A stretch of 64,000 nt of DNA, from contig NBAY01000083.1 of NCBI GenBank assembly GCA_002794775.1, positions 62,001 to 126,000 on the forward strand. Reading direction: 5' to 3'. The DNA comes from Porodaedalea pini. Its lineage: Eukaryota > Basidiomycota > Agaricomycetes > Hymenochaetales > Hymenochaetaceae. The position numbers and the translations under genes were made by a program. The notes under the pieces were generated by a model that did no database searches, was not told the DNA's origin, and was given only the letters and a program-made list of their open reading frames with translations. Below, in pieces: positions 57,838 through 64,000 of the stretch. Each line of letters opens with the position of its first letter. Positions within the stretch are counted from its first letter, which is position 1.

Positions 57838-58257
57838 GACGGGCGGTTGGATGAAAGCTGAGAGATGGTACAGGAAAGGAGGAGCGGTGCTATTGCGGAT
57901 TAAATACCTGGACGGCGTGGGCCGAAAGTGGCTGGCCACAAGCCACATCTTCCTGCCACCGGGAGACTTTGCTTGCCGTCACCAATGAGTACATTTGTCT
58001 CGAGCCCCGACAGATCTTAATCGTATATATTATCAGATGCTAGCCACGATCTCTCGACAAAGACATGCGTGTTTTTGCTGTCTCCTAGACGTCCATTGTT
58101 TCTTGCACATTGAAAGGATAACACCTTAGTTCTGAGTCGTCGGAGTTCGGGATATAAGGAGAAGCCCCCCAACACAGATAGCCACCGGGTCCAGTGCTTT
58201 TACAACGGCTGTTTATTTGATTTAGCTGCAGAGATACAGTACAACCTTCCAGTCCGC

Positions 58258-58725
58258 TCAGAAGTCTTCGATGCCGATATACTTTGCATACAACTTCTTC
58301 ATACGGGTGTTCCTAACAGAATATTCAAAAGGCTTCAGTCGATAGATATTCTGTTTAAAAGGCATGATACGAACCTTCTTCAACTCGCTCACCACTCCAT
58401 GTAACTGCCCGTTCTTCCCTTCGTCTCTCACTAGGACTTCGACCCGGTGTTCATCGCCCTTCTCTAATTGACCGTTCTCGCCAATGGCTGGATTAACAGA
58501 GCCCGTAGCTTGAATTGTCCTGCAATGTGTGAACGTAATCAAGTGGCAGCGATTTCGCTGAAGAATCGAGCCGCAGGTACCTGTTCCTGCAGTTATGAAT
58601 GCACAATTTTCGTTTTCGCTAATGCGACCGACCTGCATCGGATAAAACTTGAACAGGCGATCTAGAATCTCTGGTGTGTTTTTGACAGGACGGAAGAAAA
58701 CAAGCTTGAAGCGAGACGCCGACAT
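58258..58725 (-). CDS. NIF3-like small protein, reading frame apparently damaged
   Basis: Coding pieces match the small NIF3/YqfO-dimer-domain proteins of fungi. The start MSASRFKLVFFRPVKNTPEI is followed by VGRISENENCAFITAGTGT, then NPAIGENGQLEKGDEHRVEV and, after a 62-bp intron-like gap (58313-58374), EHPYEEVVCKVYR with an EDF end. This order is typical, including HPYEE. The first intron-like gap (58520-58580) is 61 bp and removing it breaks the frame. After the second gap an extra base precedes the EDF codons. An unspliced 166-codon frame also stays open but would lose the HPYEE region. So it is a recent pseudogene, an assembly error, or spliced in an unusual way. Function of the family is unclear (metal or nucleotide binding suggested). 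Confidence 0.6.
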   Translation of the reverse strand: MSASRFKLVFFRPVKNTPEILDRLFKFYPMQVGRISENENCAFITAGTGTCGSILQRNRCHLITFTHCRTIQATGSVNPAIGENGQLEKGDEHRVEVLVRDEGKNGQLHGVVSELKKVRIMPFKQNIYRLKPFEYSVRNTRMKKLYAKYIGIEDF

Positions 58726-59157
58726 CGTGGTCAAAACGAAGTCAGTGAACAGCTTCAAGGCTTAAACTGAGATGAGTATACGTATAATCCGAACGCACGC
58801 TAGCCTATTAGTACTCAAAATCGACCAGGGCTCATTTCACCAGACGTTCTCTACAGTCGGAGTACACGGATGTAACAGAGAGCAGGTAGGAGCATGGAGT
58901 ATCAATATCACGGCAGTAAGCAAAAACACCTTGGCAAAATGGAGAGCGATCTGGCTTACAATCTTCGACTGAGCTTTTTTTTTTGTATTAGTACAAGGTG
59001 GACATACTAAAATGAATACACAATACAGAAGGGATAGTCCTACAGTAACATCTTCGGCGGATATGAGATCATCATCAGTAAACGTCCAAAGCGTCGAGGG
59101 GTGGGTTGAACTTACATTACACGAGTGGTCGCAGAGTATGCCATAATACATTCAATA

Positions 59158-59795
59158 TCAGCCTTGGGATTTAGCACCTTCCTTGCGCCTGATAGGGTTG
59201 ATCACTATGGGCTGATGCTTGTTCTCGACGGATTCCGTGAGACGCACGATGCGCAGGTCACCCGAGTCGGACGACAGGGGCTCAACTCTATCGACAATGA
59301 TAAAATTTTGCAAACACTAGAAGCTAGAGGAGAAGGAGAGCGGGGAGGACTCACTTTGCCTCGAAATTGCTGATTCGTTGCATATGTGCTGGTGCCGCGC
59401 GGACTTTGAACTTGAGAGAGCGAGTGACTGTCCACGAACCCTTCACAGTTCCGGACTACCAGCGTGGAAAGGCGGCAGTCAGAAGTCAAATCTTGCTCGA
59501 CTGAACAGAAATAACTCACCTGCTGACCTTCTTCGCCCTCAAGTGCCTTCGTCGCTCCCTCGTCTGCATGCAACTTATCGAACTTGACATCCACCTTTGT
59601 CATCGCTGCCCGTTGCCCCTTGAGTTCCTCCTTGAACTTTTCACGCGAAGTGTCTTCGTTGTTGATGGAGACGCTGACATGTCCTTCGGGTGCGAAGGCA
59701 CACTCGAACGCGGAGTGAAAAGTGTCGTCGTCGGGGGCTGTGTAAAGAGCGGCGAGACGTTCCTGCGTCCATATCTTCAGATCGGATTTCGCCAT
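59158..59795 (-). CDS. NTF2/SnoaL-like small protein, 163 residues
   Basis: Three exons (59520-59795, 59355-59440, 59158-59287) give 163 residues in one frame. It starts MAKSDLKIWTQERLAALYTA, continues FHSAFECAFAPEGHVSVSIN and SREKFKEELKGQRAAM, then GSWTVTRSLKFKVRAAPAHM, and ends KHQPIVINPIRRKEGAKSQG. An N-terminal helix pair followed by a curved beta-sheet pattern (xVxVxxN, then alternating hydrophobic strands) suggests the NTF2-like fold. This is inferred from pattern only. The frame opens 25 codons upstream (59870), with a hydrophobic leader that might be a mitochondrial presequence if used. Third intron boundary chosen because it alone keeps the frame. Confidence 0.6.
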
Positions 59796-59870
59796 GGCTC
59801 TAGTGCTTGCGATGTGGTGGGAGCGTAGGATGGTGATGGTTGGGACGAAAGACGGAAGACGAGGTATCAT

Positions 59871-61581
59871 TCATGCGCCTTTGCGGGACTCGCCATATTA
59901 CAGAAGTAGATGCTATTAGCCATGACCTCAGAGCTCCGTCCAGTCTGCCCGAAAGTAGCACGTGATTTCTGTATCCGGCCTGTAACGTTTCCATTTAAGC
60001 TCCCCGCCACTACCGTCAGGATGGCTATTGCCTACGAAATGTGTAAAGTATATGGATGATGCTTTGGGCAAGATGACTCTCAGCCTGCGTAATGGTGCCG
60101 AGTCTATGTACACTGCGCGCTCAGCTTCTCGCTCGTCACACAGTCTTCCATCTTTTTGTCGCATACGGCCTTCGACGTGTCCTCCAAGATGCTCATAAAT
60201 TCAAAGTCTGAGTCCACTACAATACAAGGGCTCCCAAGGACTATCATGGCATTTTCACAGAGTCTGCGTTTGGGCACTCAAATTGCACCGTCTACTGGCC
60301 GGCGCAATGCATGACATGAAATCAGCAGCTGTAGGAACTGAGGGGGAACTGATGATGAAAGATGAGCATGATTATTAGCGTGTCTCTCATCCTCTTTCAC
60401 ATCGTATACACTAATGGATTATGCAGTGTCCTGCGAGTGGGGATTTTAAATGGTTTAGATCAGTCCTGGTTTCATATAGTGATTTGTCTGGGAAGCTCGC
60501 TGCATCATCAGTGAAACTCATCAATCTTATCACTCTTTGAGCAGTATTCAATGTCTCGTCCGCCGCTGCATCTTGCGTGTCAAGTACATCGTTATTCTCC
60601 CTCTAAACACGTATGACTTTTAAATGAAGAAGGGATCCGTCGCTGTTTGAAGGTAGCATATCCCTCGCCTGCTATCTGAGTTTCATCTATCTATCGTTGG
60701 CTCTTCTGTGTCATCTGATTTACCCTGACTCCTCTAAAGATATACGAGCTTCATACAAGGATGATCTTAATTGATGGAAAAGTTCTCGTGGCGGCCAGAT
60801 GGGCATCAATGACTCCACAGCATCACTTTCATACGAAGAGCTGGTCATTCCTGTGGAACTCCTACCGAGATCAAGCATTATATGTGGCGGCTGTACTCTT
60901 TCGCTCAGATATTAGGCTTTCGGCTAGGAGATGAAGCCGCCCTCTCCAATTGTTGGCTTCAAATGATGTTCTCTTCAGAAGTGGCCTCGAAGCTCCATCC
61001 ATGTCTTCTCAGCCCTATCGGTATTATCACAGGAAAACATTACACTTCATCAAGTTGTTCAATGAAAATTTCGTATTCTTGGTTGCTGCAACTGATATCC
61101 TGCGAAATATGGGCAAGTTGGGAGTGGTCTTGTATTGTACATTACATGATGCCAGGGGTGCAAATTATGCTTCAGTCACATCTTATTCCTTCAATCCTTC
61201 CCTGGCCATATCCTGGGACCGCGAGGAGTCACTGAAGCGAAGAAGATGTGGATGAAGAAGAGTGGAGCTTTGTGCCAAGTTCGTCTTGAAATGATGAATG
61301 TGCACATCTTGATGTGAAGAAGATGAAGCAGAACACAATGTTCTCGTGTGTCTTCGCAAGCTATACACAGATATCATGATTTCCCAGAAACATCTTCTCT
61401 GTGGGCCTTCTGTTTATGATCTTCTGCCATTCTGCCACTTGAACGTTCGCCCAGCTCCTCTCCACCTAGCCTTCAATATCTCAGGCAAGTACTTATTGGA
61501 GTACATCCTGATTCTGAAGCATGAGACATGCCTGTCTCCTCTGCAATCCCGTTCAAGTTGTATAGCAACCCAAATTGTAGC
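59871..61581. other. Intergenic, no gene recognised
   Basis: The largest gap. The plus frame 60950-61255 has a hydrophobic, protein-like stretch (FVFLVAATDILRNMGKLGVV) and could be an exon of a decayed membrane protein. It lacks any partner exon I can recognise. Confidence 0.4.
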
Positions 61582-62186
61582 ATGGAACTCTCCATCGAAT
61601 CCACTGTCGAGCCTGTTGACCCTAGTGTTGTGCCGGTCTGGATCTCAGAAATAAGCACCGAGCTATACTTTCAGCTAGCAATCGCCACCGTTTTGGTCTA
61701 TGAAACCAGCACGTACTAGCATTTAAATCTTTACTGTAATAGGAGCTGCCCGAAGTATCAGTTATTACGATGGATAAAGAGGTTTCAGTGTCGTCCTGTC
61801 TTTTGGACTGGGATAAAATAATTAACGTTTTGCATCTCAGGTCCGATATTTCTGGTTATGTCTTTCCAGTCAGCCTCGTTCAGCCACTTAGGGTATAGAT
61901 GTAGAGATCTCCACGGAGTATTGTTGCCGTTGTTTATTTTCTGGTGAGTCGCACTTACTGTATACAAGCAGGTGCTCAACAGAGCCATATGTAACCCTTT
62001 TCAGAACCGATACATTGGAGTATTCGGCTCCATTGCAAATTTATTCAGTGAGTAAAAGCACACCCTCTGGGTTCTCTGCATCCTAGGCAGCCAGATGCTG
62101 GTCAACTTGAAGAGGCAGGGGAACGAGGGCTGAATGAAGGAACAAGCTATAGGATGAGCTCGATGAGTGAGATGGAGTTCTCTTAG
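61582..62186 (+). pseudogene. DUF6533-type membrane protein, copy G, internally deleted
   Basis: The start MELSIESTVEPVDPSVVPVW is intact to VYET. Then come the 20-nt and 15-nt micro-exon equivalents (the latter 61841-61855, VRYFW) and NRYIGVFGSIANLF. Directly after the next donor (about 62050) the sequence jumps to the last exon (LGSQMLVNLK), which is frameshifted. It ends with MEFS and stop at 62186. The donor after VRYFW reads TTATGT instead of GTATGT. About two thirds of the gene is missing. Confidence 0.85.
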
Positions 62187-62924
62187 TCCAGGAGGAAGCA
62201 GAAGGTTTGCTTCCTTGACTTATCGGAATGTCAACTATCTGATAGTAAGTCACGCAGGCTGCTACGTAACAGAATCCTGTCTCGATATTGGGTTCGATAT
62301 CATTTATTGTCAGAGTCTTCAATATGCTTTCCCTCCTTCAACCTGTTTCGACGCTCTCATCCGGTATCCACATTCTGGTTGTAGCGTAATCTGTGCGTGC
62401 AGCGACTACAGCTTACTTAGGCATATGTCATAAAAGTTTCTCTGGCGCTGTATTTTCAACATATTGGAGTTCAAGACGTGTGGAACGATTCGCAGCTCGC
62501 AACTTGGCACGCAACTGAGATACATCAAATACAAACTGATTAATATTGGTCAGAAGGAGATGTCAGCTACGGCGGAAAAGCGTTCAATGGTGAATTTAGA
62601 AAAGGGGACTGACTACAACGGGTTGAATTGGTGTCCGAAATTCCAAATGCTCGTTAGAATGCTATAGTACAACAGGGATTGATAAGCGGCCGTAACTACG
62701 GCCTCGGTTTTGGGTCAGGCAATGTACATGAGTAGTGAGAAGCAATGAAGTGTCGTAAGCTCAGACGAGGTAGAAACTGATTGTTCAGTCCTCCAGGAAG
62801 ATGCGGAGAAAATGTAAGAAAATGTTCGTGGATGCTGATAATGGAAAGTTAATGAGCACGTGATTGCAGCAAATGAACGACATATTTAGTACATACTTTG
62901 GAAGCAACCTGACGCCTGATAGTG
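62187..62924. other. Intergenic, no gene recognised
   Basis: No supported frame, repeat or RNA. Confidence 0.45.
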
Positions 62925-63652
62925 CTAGAAACCACCCAAACGACCCTGGCCGTAGTTCTCGCGATACACGTCTGCGCTGCGGGAGGGCGTGCGCTTGCTA
63001 CCATCTACGTGTTGTTGTTGTGTTATCGGAGAAGCAGACGCATGAGAGATGCGTGATTTGCCGGAGGACAATTCAAAGTTTTGACGATGAAGGAAGTCGG
63101 CTTTTCCAGGGACGACGCCTTGACGCGAAGAAATGTAGGGTACGGATGCGCCCTCATTGGGGTTCTGTCGTGAACGGGAGCGAGAAGATGGATCTGTAAG
63201 AACCAGTTAGATGGATCATGGATCAACGTGGAAGTATGTATAAACATACCATTGCCACCTGACCCGGAGGTGTATTGCGTGCTAGTATCGAAACCGAGGA
63301 CACGCATACGTGGATGCGCATGGTCGCATTTCTTCCATGCGCGGCCGGGAGTCGACTCGTTGAAGCAGTCTGAGTCTTCGCCTTGATCGTCCACAGGGTG
63401 GTAAGTATCTGCGGTAACGCCACATGTTTGACCACGATAGCCGTGCTCAGGCAACGCGCGCGCGCTGAGAGAGACATCAATGGGCAAACAGTGGTATGCG
63501 GAGACGGTGCTGGCAGCTTGTCTCGGCGTCCTTGAATCTAGACGAGACGAATAGTGCACTTGGACATTTCTGCTCTGAGACGACGGCGACGCGCTGTTGT
63601 CAGACGACAGGACAGGACGCGGTTTTGTTACGAAGCTCGAAGAGTAAGGCAT
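62925..63652 (-). CDS. Ser/Arg-rich protein, 223 residues, family unknown
   Basis: Two minus-strand exons (63250-63652 and 62925-63193) joined by a 56-bp GT-AG intron give 223 residues in one frame. It starts MPYSSSFVTKPRPVLSSDNS and is rich in Ser, Arg, Gln and Pro throughout. The only Cys-bearing patch is HGYRGQTCGVTADTYHP with KKCDHAHPRMRVLGFD further on. Exon 2 has RSRSRQ, a QQQ run and VYRENYGQGRLGGF at the end. No membrane segment, no signal peptide, no recognised domain. Probably an intrinsically disordered protein. Confidence 0.5.
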
Positions 63653-64000
63653 GGCGACGACAAGCTTCGGGGTATGTGGGGTAATTTTCAGTGAGTGAGA
63701 GGTCAGCCATGGCCCATGCTTATAAGCCAGAAGAAATCGGGGTTAGTGCAAGCAAATATCGTGGATGTAGGGAAGGAAGATTTGGCGCGTGTCCATGTCA
63801 GTCATGTGATGATCGGCGAATAACTGCCATAATCGGGAATAAGAACCACGGCTCTCCTCACAAAAATACTCAAGAAAAATCGCCGTTGGACGATAAGTAA
63901 AGACTAGTCATCTGATGACTCACCCCAGTTCTCCTCAGCTGCCCACAATCTACACGGGAACATGCCACTCTTCCCAAGTTCCCCCGCTCCTTCTTCATCT
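63653..64000. other. Window end, possible start of a gene
   Basis: An ATG at 63962 opens a Pro/Ser-rich frame (MPLFPSSPAPSSS) that runs off the window. Too short to judge. Confidence 0.2.

Noticed and set aside
1..64000. CRISPR arrays, bacterial operons or riboswitches
   Set aside because: No regularly spaced short repeats were seen and the gene structure is clearly eukaryotic.

Overview
The window is fungal nuclear DNA, most probably from an agaricomycete (mushroom-forming basidiomycete). The evidence is genes cut into many small exons by GT-AG introns of about 45-80 bases, together with families expanded in these fungi: DUF6533 membrane proteins, a fused CYP505-type P450/reductase, a DUF6698 protein, F-box proteins and Clr2-N-like proteins. 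No prokaryotic, viral or organellar gene order is present. All gene models were read by eye from splice signals and in-frame joins; none was tested against a database.

Layout. 1-9.4 kb holds a tandem duplication: two DUF6533 genes (ends at 2290 and 7864), each followed by the same roughly 570-bp decayed segment. 10.9-14.5 kb has a 71-residue single-membrane-segment protein, a two-exon small protein and a third, intact DUF6533 gene on the minus strand. 15-33 kb is a P450 domain: one intact 10-exon CYP505-like gene (28980-32701, 1079 residues when spliced) and two wrecked relatives upstream (15.05-17.1 and 21.1-23.2 kb), with a membrane-tethered pseudokinase gene and another DUF6533 gene between them. 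33.5-37.7 kb has two Clr2-N-like paralogs. 38.3-42.8 kb has an F-box gene and a broken major-facilitator transporter. 43.6-54.4 kb has a truncated DUF6533 copy, then a DUF6533 gene whose first exon (45338) and remaining exons (from 52961) are split by 7.5 kb carrying two further genes: a DUF6698 protein and an 877-residue protein of unknown function. 56.3-63.7 kb holds an F-box gene, a NIF3-like gene with frame damage, an NTF2-like gene, an internally deleted DUF6533 copy and a Ser-rich unknown.

Five copies of an 849-bp hairpin element (398-bp inverted arms, CAGCC ends, TA target duplication) are scattered through the window. Two sit inside introns of DUF6533 genes and one lies between the Clr2-N-like paralogs. 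The region looks like a fast-evolving accessory locus built by tandem duplication, decay and transposon insertion around DUF6533 and CYP505 genes.

The most notable observations are: (i) seven DUF6533 copies sharing two consecutive micro-exons of 20 and 15 nt; (ii) the split DUF6533 gene with two genes inside one intron; (iii) an inverted CGG-N12-CCG site kept upstream of all three CYP505 copies; (iv) hairpin elements lodged in introns; (v) a kinase-like gene lacking both catalytic aspartates.
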